This document shows, in pieces, positions 47,088 to 58,931 of a DNA stretch of 64,000 nucleotides. The first letter of the stretch is position 1; each line of letters opens with the position of its first letter. Below the pieces are notes generated by a model, which saw only the letters and a list, made by a program, of their open reading frames with translations, had not been told where the DNA came from and searched no databases. The stretch is from Owenia fusiformis. Its lineage: Eukaryota; Annelida; Polychaeta; Sabellida; Oweniidae. Made by a program: the position numbers and the translations under genes. Location of the stretch: assembly GCA_903813345.2 (NCBI GenBank), contig CAIIXF020000005.1:17919375-17983374 (forward strand). The letters run 5' to 3'.

Positions 47088-50000
47088 ATGATGGACCAGT
47101 TCAAGGGAAGCAGCCCCTTTGTGGTATTTATCAATGGACAGAAGGTGAGCAAAACATCCAAACTCTTAGTGTAGTAACAGTAAATAGCAAACGCACGAGT
47201 CCAAATTTTATATATAAACTGAACAATAACAGTTACACAGATATATTGATCGCCAGGAGCCAAAGGTACACATGTAAAAAGTGTAGCTTAACCTCAACTA
47301 TAAAACAGTCTGAGGTCACATGAGAGACTGATGACATTTATTGTTTACTTTAAAAGATTAGAAGTGTTATTACAGTCTACTGATAAAGTGTTGACCTTGT
47401 TATTGTTGGTGTTTATCAAGTCGATAAGTCAAATAAGTTTTTAAGATGAGCTAATTCCATTGATCATATTGAGTTTTCCTATTCTATGATATACCTGTAT
47501 TCCAATTTTCCATAATATTGATGTCTTCAATTTGATCTCCACTGCATTTGCAACTTGTGAATGAATTAATGAATAAGCATAAATTTTCACCATGTTATGC
47601 TACTTTCTAAACATATTAAAGTCATTTGCCTTGTAAAAGGGAAAACTTTTTCAATGCAGTTAAATAAAAAAAACTGTCATAGGTTTTCAAACTATTAAAA
47701 AGATAAACAAGTATAGATGTGCAGTACTATCCATTGTGTTTGCTAGTTTCAGTGTGCCAATACTAAACATTGTACAATTAAAGATGGTAACACTCCCCTC
47801 TATAAAGGCAAACGGAAGTCTTAATTTAATAGTTTGTAAAATCTAATGTTTGAATCAGTGTTTGTTCATTTATTACAAGAGTTCAGAAATGAATTAAATG
47901 ACACATTTGATTAACAGGTAAACAGATAAATTTATAGGCTTTATAGGGTGATCCATGGGCTTTCAACTCTAATTGAAAGCCCATGGGTGAGCCAAATGAG
48001 GACTTCAGTTGCCTTTGTGGAGGGGTTATACATGTTATATGTTAATTTTATTTATTCTTTTAGGTTGAAGATGATGCCATTGAACCAGAAACTACAGTTC
48101 TTGATTACCTTAGAACAAAGTGTATCCTTTTAGGAATCAGTATGAGAGACTATGATTAAGGTATTTTAATAGTATACCTCTAGATAGGTCAATAGTATAT
48201 CCTAACATCCTAAACATGTCGTTCATCTCGACAATTTAAGGCAAAAAATAAATTATAAAGTAGAGGCTAATTCCTTGTAAAAATACCATTATAAAAACAC
48301 CATTAAAAAATTGATATGCAATGTGAAATATTCTTGAAAATTGAATGGAATTATAACATCTTGTATTTTGAAATATGTCCTGGAATGATACCCAATGCAT
48401 TTTATCTGAAGATATGATTCCTTAACTCTTTCTCCAGTGCATCTAGTAGGGAGCAAGAAGGTATGTGGAGAAGGAGGATGTGGTGCGTGCACAGTGATGC
48501 TCTCTCAGTTTCAGCACCAGACTAACACTGTCAAGTATCCTTAACATAAAGTAAATATTTTATCATTTGTAAGTTTTGTGTACATTCAACCATGCTTTTT
48601 ACTGTACATGTACAATGTAAATGTATATTCATCTCAGACCTTTACTTATGTTATGACAGGTTTTGGACAAATATCCACTCCAGATAGAAATATATTTTGT
48701 AACATGGTATCTGTAACAAGTGGCACGTAGTGACATTTTCACGTATTAATGCCCTGTATTACATATTATCTTTTTATTATTATTATTTATTTATTATGTT
48801 TAAAGTATCCATTATTTGTATATTATCTATTTTTGTATCTTAATGTAATATATTGTCTTTCTATATTTTTTATCTGTTATTGTATCTTTGTATTATCCTT
48901 TAAATTATCATTGTATTATCTTTTATTTTTGTATTATCTATAATATTTGTAATATATATTGTCTTTTTATTTTCTATTATCTTTATGTCATCTGTTGTCA
49001 TTAATATCCTTAACAGTTGATTAGTCACTATAGTGTAAATGCCTGCATTACCCCAATCTGTTACCTTCATGGAATGGCTGTTACCACTGTGGAGGGGATT
49101 GGTCACTCAGAAAAACTACACCCAGTACAGGTAAAAATTCAACCCAAAATATCTGAGGATTATGTTTCATTGGGTTCCTTATTCAGGCCTCATTTTCAAA
49201 AATAGGCCTCATATTTTACATACATATATTTTTAGAATAGGGACTAATTTTTAGTCGCTTCCAGATAGACCTCTACTGATATCTATGATTTTTTATCCAT
49301 GATTCTCCTCATGTCAACAGGAGAGACTAGCCAAGGCTCATGGTTCCCAGTGTGGTTTCTGTAGCCCTGGGATGGTAATGAGCATGTACAGTCTGCTGCA
49401 TAACACTAGTGCACCTGGTATCAAAGACATTGAAGATGCAGTGGATGGTGAGTGAAACAATGTCTTATATGACAACATATCTGGAAACTTCAAAATGTTG
49501 ATTTTGTGTCTCAAAAAGATTCACAATTGGAATCCTTTTCAAAGCTTAGATTTATGTCTCAAAAAAGATTCACTATTGGAATTTCAATGTGTCTCAAAAA
49601 TATTCTTTATTGGAATCCTATTCAAAAGGTTGATTTTGTGTGTCAAAAAGATTCACTAATTTGCGTCTCAAAAACAGTCTTTATTGAAATCCTTTTTAAA
49701 AGGTTGGTTTCAGACCTCAAAAGATTCTCTATTGGAATCTTTTTCAAAAGGTTGATTTCAGGTCTCAAAATAGATTCACTATCACTATTATAATCCTTTT
49801 CAAAAGGTTGATATTGTGTCGTCTCAATAAGAAGATCATACTCATATCATATGTATGTGAATGGGCGTCTCTATAGTGACAATGAAGTTGGAAAGTACAC
49901 TTGTTATCGGAACTTCACTCATAATTGTGAATCAAACTCTGACCTTGGTAAATCTGTTATTGACTATGTAGTAATTCAACCTATTATAATTCCATTGATA

Positions 50001-53000
50001 TCAGATTTTAAAGTACATGATAGAAGGGTAGAATCTGATCATGCCCCTTTGCATTTTTCACTTTCACTGACAAAATCAGGAAAAACACGTTTTAAAGCTA
50101 GTGTACCAGATCAAAGAAAGAATGCATTTAATATTAATTCTTTTAAGTCGTACAAATGGGAAGCGGCACAGACAAATGAATTCATCCAAAAACTTAGTGA
50201 TCAAACTAGTAATGAATTGTTGACCACTTTCTATACTGAATTGGGCTGTTCTAATATTGGGACAGATGAACTATTAAGTAAACTTTTAAATGTAATACAT
50301 CATGCTTGTGAGGGAACATTTAAACTTAAAGAATTAAAATCAAACAAAAGCAGTAAATTTCCTATAAATGCTTGGTTCACTGATGAATGTAAAATGTTGA
50401 AAAGAAAAGTTCATGATGCTATCAAAAATAAACTTGATGAAACTCATATTAACCAAATTATCAAAGAATACAATCAAACTAAACAGCGGGAAAAAAGAAG
50501 GTTTAAAGCAGGAATGTTAGAGAGTTTGGTAGTAAATAGGTCTAAATCTTCAACCGATTTTTGGAAACTTATTAATGCAATGCCAGGAAATATAATTAGA
50601 GATATATCAGTACCCCCTGAGGATTTATTAACCTATTTTCAAAATTTGGCAAAGCCTCCAAACATGGATTATTTTGATAATGATGCACTTCAAAAGATGA
50701 ATGAATTTATTCAAGATAGCATTCAAAATAACTCTGATGACATTAATTTAAATCTTTGTTATAATATTATAGATGGCAGAATCAGTCAAATTGAGGTGTA
50801 CAATGCTTTTAAAAAAGTAAATTCTCATAAATCAGCTGGCATTGATGGTATCCCATCGAACATAATTAAGAGTTGTGAAGTACTTATTCCAGATTTTACA
50901 GCACTTTTTAATGTTATTTTCGACAGCGGTGAATACCCACGTGACTGGAGCATTGGTATGCTAAGTGCTCTCTTTAAACAAGGAAGTCGTTTTAAAGCAG
51001 ATAACTACAGGGGTATAAATGTATTAGCTTGTATTGGTAATATGTTTGATTCTGTAATTCAAAATAGACTAGTTTTTAATGCACAGGTACAAAATTCTCA
51101 AGATCCTCTGCAAGGTGCATATAAAGAAAATAGCCGAACAATCGATAACATATTTATATTACAGACATTAGTTAACAAATCTAAACTGCTTAAAAAACCT
51201 CTTTTTACATGTATGGTTGACTTCAAGAAAGCGTTTGACTATATTGATAGGTCAGTCCTGCTATACAAACTCTGTAAGAGCGGTGTAAAGCCCAATAGCA
51301 AAATGTACAAAATCATTGACAGTATGTTCGTCAAATCTCAATCTTGTCTTAAGTTGAAAAATGGAGTATCAGACTATTTTAAAACAGATGTTGGAGTTTT
51401 GCAAGGGAGTGTTCTCAGTACCTTCTTATTTAATCACTTTATAGATGATCTTGCACTATATTTACCAACGCACTGTGGAGTAATTTTAAATGATAAGAGG
51501 CTTAACCACCTTCTATGGGCAGATGACCTCATATTGATTTCAGAATCCAGTGAAGGATTGCAGACATTACTTGACGCACTTTTTGCTTTCTGTAAGACTA
51601 ATAGGTTAATTGTCAATACAATGAAAACTAAAGCATTAATCTTCAATTCCAAAAGATCTTTCAAATTTGAATTTAATGAAAAAAGTATCGAATGTGTTAA
51701 TGAATACAAATATTTAGGTCTCATTCTCACCAATAACAACAGTTTTGATAAGAACACTAAATATCTTAAAGAACAATCAAGAAAGGCTCTTTTTAAGATA
51801 AAACAGCAATATAAGAAGTTTAATGATGTGCCACCAGATGTAGCTCTTCATCTGTTTAATGCTTTGGTCAGTCCAATTTTATCTTATGCATGTGAAATAT
51901 GGTATGATAAAAAACAAATGAAAGCAATTGAATCCATACATTTGTCTTTTTTAAAGTCAACATTAGGTGTCAAATCACAAACTGCAAGCCCTGCTGTGTA
52001 TGGCGATCTAGGCAGGTACCCATTGTCAATCAAATTTGAGTGTTATATTATAAAATATTGGCTTAGACTTCTAACATTTCCAGAATCAAGTGTATTAAAC
52101 CAAGCCTATTTATATGATAGAGATATTCAAGAGTTAGGATTCAAAAGTTGGTCTAGCAAGGTCTATGATATACTCAGAAAATGTGATTTATTGGATTATT
52201 GGAATGACCAAAATCTGAATACTGACAATCTAGTGAGCATGGTAGAAAAGAAGTTGAAGGTATTATTTGTAGAAAAATGGAAAAATGATTTGAACATTTA
52301 TCCTATACTGAGAACGTATAAATTGTTCAAAAAAGATTTTAGAATTGAATTATATTTGAAATTAGATAATAAAAAGTATAGATTGGCGATAAGTAGATTT
52401 CGAATGAGTTCTCATCGATTGGCGATTGAGACTGGAAGACATGCAAAGCCAAAACCAAAACCTAGAGAGGAAAGATTATGCAATACCTGTAAACATATAG
52501 AGGATGAATGTCATTTCCTTTTAACTTGTACAAAGAATGATGAGCATAGACAATTATTGTACACTAAGGCTCGTGAAATTCTAAGTAACTTTGACCTCTA
52601 TAGTGAAAATTTATTTGTCAATCTCATTTCAAGTAAAAACTTAACATTACAAAGACACTTTGGAAAATTCATTTATCATTCATTTAAGAATTTGTAGTCA
52701 GAATGCAGGGTATGTGCACCACACTTTAAATGTAACCTTGTAACCTTGTCCTTTCATCATGATGTATACTACCTTTATAACATACCTATGATGATGTATA
52801 GTGCAAAGTGTACACAAGACAGCGGGCCAATATAAGTTTTGAAAAGCCCGCGCCCGCTAACTTTCTGATTGGTCAAGGCGCTGACGTCATAACCAATCAA
52901 TCGAAGATAAAACTGCGCGAGCAATTTTTCTAAACTCATTTCAATCATTTCCAAACCATTTGTTTGTCAATTCTATAAGAAAACGGTACTCTCTGACCAG

Positions 53001-56000
53001 TCTACATCATCATAGGTATGTTATAAATCGTTTATGTCACTATCGTGGCACATATGCCCTCGGTTCTCAGAGATCAATGTCCCTCCCAAGGTCGGGCCAT
53101 ATATCACTGAGACCTCGGGCATATATGCCACGATAGTGACATAACCTCTAATTATTTTGGGTTTTTGTATATCTCGTATATATTTTTGTACTTTTGCCTT
53201 AGTTAGTATTTGTAGTTTAGATATTTAGTTTTTTCATAGTTATGACTAATGTAATCATGTTATGATACAAGATGTCAATAAAAGTTATATATGTATATGT
53301 ACATATATATGTCAACTGTAAAAATTGTCATATTAAGATTTTTCACATTTCATACCAGGAAGAGCTGTGATCTCACAATGATTATTTCTTCCCATTACAG
53401 TTTTCTAAGTGGCTTGAATTGATTGAGGTGACCTCTTTCATAATAGAGAGCCCATTTTATATCATTATTTATTTACTTTAGGCAACTTATGTAGATGTAC
53501 TGGGTACAGACCCATATTGGAGGGTTTCAAATCTTTTGCCAAGGTTAGCATATTCTATATTATATAAGGTATCACTATTGTAAATCATTATTTCAATGTC
53601 AGGAACAGAAAATATGCCATTGCCATTATATATTACCCACTCCATTTATTAATTTAATAAAATAGTGTTATCATTGATGGTCATATCTTTGTATTGTCAA
53701 AGTATTGAAAAAAGTACTATCTTAATGTGTCATTTGTGTTCTTGAAGATTATTCAACTCTGGAGTTGCATTTGCTTTAATATCACCATGTTTAACACCCT
53801 GCTTTAGCGTGTCTAGAGACGACTTAATTTATGCATCCTTATAAAAATGAATTGAATTGAAAATCCATTTTTTTTATGAAGACATGTGATGGTTGCCCCA
53901 GTAACCAATGTAAAGAAAACAGTTCTGGTGGAGATTGTTCAAAGAAGCAGGTTTGTTTGTTTAATTGTTTTGAATTTTAATGTATTTTGTCCCACATTCT
54001 CATCAATATTTTGGCTTCAAGTCCAAATTTTTATCAGTTAAGACTCTTTATGTGACATCGCTTATTAATCTGGGGGTCATTAACGTCACAATTTGAATTT
54101 CGTTTACGAACGATAAAACTTATGAATGATTTACGAAAGTGTTCTGTTAATGGCTGATTTGTAACCTTACGAATTCGTAAGTCATTTGTAACTTTTTAAA
54201 TATTTACGAATTTCATAAAGTTACGAATTACGAATTCGTATCTTTGCGAAAGTTCTGTTAATGACCCCCTGGTGTCTAAATGATAATATTCTGCTTTATC
54301 CACAGCACCATTAGTATACAACAGGTCCCAAGTTTTTCATCGTCTTTTTTTCATTTGCAGTTTTTTCATAGATGTCACTCATTTCACTAGGGGTATCAAT
54401 TCATACTTCAAGGTAGTTTGGCTTAAATAATGTGAAACTGTATATGAAAGAACCCATTGCATTTCACTGAAGAAAAACTGAAAATTGTCTTGTTTTTGTA
54501 TATTTTTGACATTTATTCCTTACTCTGCCTAATAATTGTTTTTCAGGTTATATCGGAACCCCTTTTTGACTTGGCTGGCATGGAAAAGTTTGAAAAAATT
54601 GAGACACTTGAATTTCCTAAGGAATTAAAAGTATGTTTGTTAACTTGTTTTTCTACATTGTACTGTTATTATTCAATACATGTACTACATTTAATCTGTG
54701 ATCTTATTTACATATTGTGTTAATATTATTCATATATAGTGGAGATATTCTATACATATTATTTATTTACATGTGTTAATATTGCCGTTTTAAGTTTTTG
54801 AGCTGATCAATTTTCATTTTATGATGTACTACTGCACATGTTGCTTCAGTCTTTCAATCCCCCCTCCCCCTATTGAGGAGGGCACATATCTCACGATTCA
54901 ATATTATTTCAGGACCCTGAGTTTCAGAAATCTGTTAAGTTCTCAGGATCACGGCTCATTTGGTATCGACCCACCCATCTCACTGAGCTCCTGGAGTTAA
55001 AAACACAATATCCAGATATTGCATTAGTGAGTGGTATTTCACGTATAGGTGAGTAACAATCCCTATATGTAATATGGTAGACCTGTAATATGAATGAGTT
55101 TTTGTTTTTGTGAGTACTGTAACAAATGTGGCATTGTGTTCAAACTTTACACTGTATGCATATATGGGAAATAACAGTGTATATGAATTTAGCTTCGTCC
55201 TCGAAAACTCACCCAAGGTTGTAAATAGTGGCATGAGTGCCTCAAATTGTTCTAAAAGATGTCAGAGTCAGAAAAGAACTTAAGCTATAGATGACGCTGC
55301 CTTTACACCAGAGAATGATTTGGAAATGTCATCTGCAAAATGTTTTCTATTAGGTAAAACATGAAGATTATTCAACAGAATTAAACTTTTCAAATATGAA
55401 GTTGAGGAGTAGGTCGTTTTTTATCGTACCTAACAAAAGGTACGATATTATAGTCAGCTTGACGGGCGGCGGGCGGCGGGCGGCGGGCGGGTGGCGGGCG
55501 GGTGGCGGGCGGGCGGCGGGCGGGCGGCGGGCGGGCGGCGTCTCACTTCAGCTTGTCTACAGGTTTCCAGCCAAACCATTTGAGGGATTCATCTGAAATT
55601 TTCAGGGATGTTTCTACATATCAATGTCAAGAACTGATTAGTTTTTGGGCATTCTGGGTAAATCTTAAGGTGGCCATTTTGGATTTTCCGTCCTAAAATC
55701 TTCATTTTCAAGACTTGTCTACAGGTTTCCAGCCAAACCATTTGAGGGATTCATCTGAAATTTTCAGGGATGTTTCTACATATCAACGTCAAGAACTGAT
55801 TAGTTTTGGGCATTCTGAGTAAATCTTAAGGTGGCCATTTTGGATTTTCCGTCCTAAAATCTTCACTTTCAAGATTTGTCTACAGGTTTCCAGCCAAACC
55901 ATTTGAGGGATTCATCTGAAATTTTCAGGGATGTTTCTACATATCAACGTCAAGAACTGATTAGTTTTTGGGCATTCTTGGTAAATCTTAAGGTGGCCAA

Positions 56001-58931
56001 TTTGGATTTTCCGTCCTAAAATCTTCACTTTCAAGACTTGTCTATAGGTTTCCAGCCAAACCATTTGAGGGATTCATCTGAAATTTTCAGGGATGTTTCT
56101 ACATATCAACGTCAAGAACTGATTAGTTTTTGGGCATTCTGGGTAAATTTTAAGGGGGCCATTTTTGATTTTCCGTCCTAAAATCTTTACTTTCAAGACT
56201 TGTCTACAGGTTTCCAGCCAAACCTTTTGAGGGATTCATCTGAAATTTTCAGGGATGTTTCTACATATCAAGGTCAAGAACTGATTAGTTTTTGGGCATT
56301 CTGGGTAAATTTTAAGGTGGCCATTTTGGATTTTCTGTCCTAAAATCTTTACTTTCAAGACTTGTCTACAGGTTTCCAGCCAAACCTTTTGAGGGATTCA
56401 TCTGAAATTTTCAGGGATGTTTCTACATATCAACGTCAAGAACTGATTGGTTTTTGGGCATTCTGGGTAAATTTTAAGGTGGCCATTTTGGATTTTCCGT
56501 CCTAAAATCTTCACTTTCAAGACTTGTCTACAGGTTTCCAGCCAAACCGTTTAAATTTTTTACATATGTTACACAGTGATAAGTTCTAGAGCTGATTAAC
56601 TTTTCTGCGGCCATCTTGCTTTCTTGGTCAACAAGACCACAATGCTGTGTTTTAGGTACGATATTGTTCACGTCTGTGCCTTGTTATAATCTTGCTATGT
56701 GTTACAGGACCAAATGCAAAGAAGCCAGTTTTACCACATTCTAAACTGGTATCCACAAGTCATGTTGCAGAAATGCAGGGGTTTGAGGTCTTGGAGACAG
56801 GGGTGAAGGTTGGAGCTTCAATGTCTGTGACCGCTTTGACTGAGATTTTGAAACAACTTATAGAGAAACAAGAAGGTATCAGTAATGTTTGAGTACATAC
56901 TATTTGAATATTACAATAGCTGTAATTGAAGATTTACATATTCAAAATGGATGCCATTCTCATTAAAATTGACATTTTTGGCTATATCTTTACTCACTCT
57001 GGACATATTTTAAAAATAACGTTTTATAGGATTTCAACTACTCTGTTCAAGATGATCTACTCAAATTGATGCCTATTGTCTATGAGTGCTTATAAAATAT
57101 GTTTTGTTCAGTGGGATGCACTACTCTGTGGAGTTGCTGTTTTTCTAGTTTAGTGTTGGAACACATCATTTCAGTTTATTCCGCTGCCTCACTTCAAATG
57201 TATAAAATGGCAATTGCAGTCCCATCTGGCATGCCCTGTTAATTATTCATATTTTTTCATCCAGGATAACACTTATCTCTTTATAGTAGTCATTTAGTAT
57301 GTGTTGATTGCTTAGTTTGGCCATTATTCAAGTTTTTAATCAAAATCAAAATCTGCATATTCTTTTTGTCCATATATAGCGCTATATATGAATCAATCTA
57401 GATTTGTATTATGCATCAGTGTCTAAAATGTGGTATTTAACAATCCTGAGTGCCAGAGTTTAGTACATTAGACAGAATAAAAGACTAAATGAAAAACCAA
57501 AGCTTGAGGATCATCTATAACTCAAAGAGAGTAGATGAAGATCTCTTTTAAGGGAGCAAGGTCATCAAACTATTTTAATGTGTAGTTTTTACATGGTTTG
57601 AAGGCTTTGTTACTCTCCCAGTATATCTGTGATGGAGGCTCGATAGAGGTCCTTAGGCTATTTTTTGCTCTTTTTGATCTGTATATCTTTCCTCTCCATT
57701 CTGATATTCTTCACATCTTTTTGTTTTGCAACTGGCAATATGCTCTGATTACAATTTAAAATCTTGATTCTTGATCTGATTGGTCGAATAATAACTTTAA
57801 TCAGTATGATAGTTATGTAAAAAAATTGGAATGGCTTCACTCACCAAATCTTAAACAAAAAAATATCATGACATCTCAAGACTGAAAATATTTTTTCATG
57901 ATGTTGCTCCCTGATATTTCAGAATTTGTAGCCTCCTCTTTATTTGGGCCTCAACAAAGTATGATGAGCAATGCTTTGAAACCTTTTTCCATATGCTTTT
58001 AGCCATATAAATGAACTACATGCAATTAGAGAAAGCTTTTGTGGGTTATTTTATGTTCCTAGTACAAATAAATTAACCACATTTGTGCATGTAAATTATG
58101 ATTTGACATGACAACAATTTTTTTCATTTCATAAAATCCATCAACTTCCATATCAGAGTAAACAAATGAAATCAGACCCCGGAGTAATTTTATTCTATTT
58201 TTGTAGTTTTTAGCAAATGCATGTATATTGGAAAAAAGCTTTTCTGAGTTATTTCATGTTCAAAGTACAAATAAATGAATCGCATTTGTGCATGTATTAT
58301 TATAATTAGAAAAAATTAAATCAAACCCTAGATTCACTTTCATATATATTTGTCAAATTGTTTTCATAAGAATCTCTCAGGGGTTGTATTTCACTGACTA
58401 TATGTGTACTTGTTTTTCCATTTGAGCCTCTCTGAAGCTATGTGTGGTCTTATTTGGTTCATTTAATATTGAGGTCAAATTTACAGGTCAAGGTCAACTG
58501 AAAGCTGTGTTGTTTCTGAAGGTCTTATTTACAGGCCACACTCGCTTAATAGTCAAATACTGGGTGATTCTAACCTGTTTCAGGTTTCTGTCACCTATAT
58601 TATGCAGCAATCTCAACTTGTTCAGCTCAAATGGGGAAACTACTACAAGTAGTGTTTACTCCAAGATAAAACAACAAGCTCTATGGTGGGATAAATGATA
58701 CTTTTTCCACAACATTAAAAGAAAAATAAATCTAAAAAATTTTTGTCCATGGTAATGGGCAAAATAAATCTAAGATCTTGTTTTCCCCAAAATTTCAAAT
58801 TCTAATATGATAATTGAATTAAATAGGAGATTATCTATTTTTTATTTACAGATCGATCTCAAATTAAAAGTTACCAAGCTATTGTAGATCAGCTGAAATG
58901 CTATGCTGGTCCTCAAGTCAGGAACATGTCT
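47088..58931 (+). CDS. XDH: Xanthine dehydrogenase/aldehyde oxidase family, N-terminal part
   Basis: Eleven exons: 47088-47144, 48064-48121, 48438-48534, 49025-49130, 49321-49447, 53482-53543, 53882-53950, 54547-54630, 54913-55048, 56708-56875, 58852-58931. They join in phase to 348 codons. The plant-type 2Fe-2S domain has CGEGGCGAC and [10 protein letters not shown]. The second 2Fe-2S domain has [13 protein letters not shown] and CRCTGYRP. A cysteine-rich linker follows, then the FAD domain ([40 protein letters not shown]). The enzyme passes electrons from a molybdenum site through the Fe-S clusters to FAD. The loop usually written VVGNT reads VSGISRIG here, which is unusual. The expected next block (VGGNI) and the ~800-residue molybdenum part are absent from the window. 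XDH and AOX cannot be separated on this part, so the symbol is provisional. Confidence 0.9.
48745..49010. repeat. Low-complexity T-rich stretch before exon 4
   Basis: Imperfect repeats of TATTATCTTTTTATTATT and TGTATTATCT type form an extended pyrimidine-rich run that leads into the exon 4 acceptor at 49024. Confidence 0.6.
49495..49815. repeat. ~45-bp minisatellite, about 7 units
   Basis: Units of TCAAAAGGTTGATTTTGTG, then TCTCAAAAAGATTCACTATT, then GGAATCCTTT, with considerable divergence. The array abuts the LINE inserted at about 49850. Confidence 0.7.
49851..52697 (+). CDS. LINE protein: endonuclease tail plus reverse transcriptase
   Basis: A single open frame of 948 codons. The first ~70 residues are the end of an exonuclease/endonuclease/phosphatase domain ([31 protein letters not shown]); its upstream half is missing. 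A linker follows, then the reverse transcriptase: [61 protein letters not shown] and the active site [11 protein letters not shown], where tryptophan replaces the usual tyrosine or phenylalanine. A CCHC-like motif near the end ([17 protein letters not shown]) is common in CR1/Jockey-type elements. The intact frame suggests a young insertion, but the truncated endonuclease makes it unable to mobilise itself. It differs from the LINE at 20.4 kb. Confidence 0.88.
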   Translation: MYVNGRLYSDNEVGKYTCYRNFTHNCESNSDLGKSVIDYVVIQPIIIPLISDFKVHDRRVESDHAPLHFSLSLTKSGKTRFKASVPDQRKNAFNINSFKSYKWEAAQTNEFIQKLSDQTSNELLTTFYTELGCSNIGTDELLSKLLNVIHHACEGTFKLKELKSNKSSKFPINAWFTDECKMLKRKVHDAIKNKLDETHINQIIKEYNQTKQREKRRFKAGMLESLVVNRSKSSTDFWKLINAMPGNIIRDISVPPEDLLTYFQNLAKPPNMDYFDNDALQKMNEFIQDSIQNNSDDINLNLCYNIIDGRISQIEVYNAFKKVNSHKSAGIDGIPSNIIKSCEVLIPDFTALFNVIFDSGEYPRDWSIGMLSALFKQGSRFKADNYRGINVLACIGNMFDSVIQNRLVFNAQVQNSQDPLQGAYKENSRTIDNIFILQTLVNKSKLLKKPLFTCMVDFKKAFDYIDRSVLLYKLCKSGVKPNSKMYKIIDSMFVKSQSCLKLKNGVSDYFKTDVGVLQGSVLSTFLFNHFIDDLALYLPTHCGVILNDKRLNHLLWADDLILISESSEGLQTLLDALFAFCKTNRLIVNTMKTKALIFNSKRSFKFEFNEKSIECVNEYKYLGLILTNNNSFDKNTKYLKEQSRKALFKIKQQYKKFNDVPPDVALHLFNALVSPILSYACEIWYDKKQMKAIESIHLSFLKSTLGVKSQTASPAVYGDLGRYPLSIKFECYIIKYWLRLLTFPESSVLNQAYLYDRDIQELGFKSWSSKVYDILRKCDLLDYWNDQNLNTDNLVSMVEKKLKVLFVEKWKNDLNIYPILRTYKLFKKDFRIELYLKLDNKKYRLAISRFRMSSHRLAIETGRHAKPKPKPREERLCNTCKHIEDECHFLLTCTKNDEHRQLLYTKAREILSNFDLYSENLFVNLISSKNLTLQRHFGKFIYHSFKNL
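52773..53146. repeat. Two adjacent inverted repeats in the LINE 3' region
   Basis: Pair 1: ATAACATACCTATGATGATG at about 52783 and its reverse complement near 53006, ~220 bp apart, enclosing a CCAAT/CRE-bearing GC-rich segment (GATTGGTCAAGGCG, TGACGTCA). Pair 2: TATGTCACTATCGTGGCA at about 53035 and TGCCACGATAGTGACATA near 53129, with CTCGGTTCTCAGAG and GGTCGGGCC in the loop. Probably MITEs inserted in the LINE, or a structured 3' end. Confidence 0.7.
54070..54271. mobile_element. ~200-bp MITE in XDH intron 7
   Basis: CTGGGGGTCATTAACGTC at the left pairs with CAGGGGGTCATTAACAGAAC read in reverse complement from the right. Inside, the palindrome TTACGAATTCGTAA and variants of TTACGAA recur. 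No clear target duplication. Confidence 0.6.
55464..55541. repeat. GGGCGGC microsatellite
   Basis: A run of GGGCGGC and GGGCGGGTGGC units, GC-rich in an AT-rich intron. It could form G-quadruplex structures. Open frames over it (glycine/alanine/arginine-rich) are an artefact of the repeat. Confidence 0.85.
55551..56560. repeat. ~162-bp tandem repeat, 6 full units plus one partial
   Basis: Each unit runs TTGTCTACAGGTTTCCAGCC, ATTTGAGGGATTCATCTG, ACGTCAAGAACTGATTAG, GGTGGCCATTTTGGATTTTC, CTAAAATCTTCACTTTCAAG. Units are ~95% alike by eye. With the GC microsatellite the block is flanked by the 12-bp direct repeat AGGTACGATATT (55438-55449 and 56654-56665). It lies in XDH intron 9. Confidence 0.9.
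57095..57152 (+). mobile_element. Helitron-like 3' end fragment
   Basis: TTTTGTTCAGTGGGATGCAC, then CTCTGTGGAGTTGCTGTTTT and TCTAG followed by T. This is the same terminus as at 14033, with a one-base change in the hairpin. Confidence 0.45.

Larger units (their letters stand above)
49850..53310 (+). mobile_element. 5'-truncated LINE (CR1/Jockey/RTE-like group) in XDH intron 5
   Basis: It lies wholly between exons 5 (ends 49447) and 6 (starts 53482), in the same orientation as the host gene. The left end cuts into an endonuclease domain. The right end has AATAAA at about 53277 followed by a TATATGTATATGTACATATA-type microsatellite tail. I could not fix a target duplication, so the edges are approximate. 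Its 3' part contains two inverted repeats. Confidence 0.8.

Noticed and set aside
48745-49010. Leucine/tyrosine-rich open frame
   Set aside because: It is the translation of a low-complexity T-rich tract in front of a known acceptor.
54352-54413. Possible extra XDH exon between exons 7 and 8
   Set aside because: It has an acceptor (TTTGCAG) and a donor-like AAG/GTAG, but no reading keeps phase with its neighbours without a stop. Exons 7 and 8 join in phase without it.
55396-55696. Glycine/alanine/arginine-rich open frame
   Set aside because: Produced by the GGGCGGC microsatellite. It lies inside an XDH intron.
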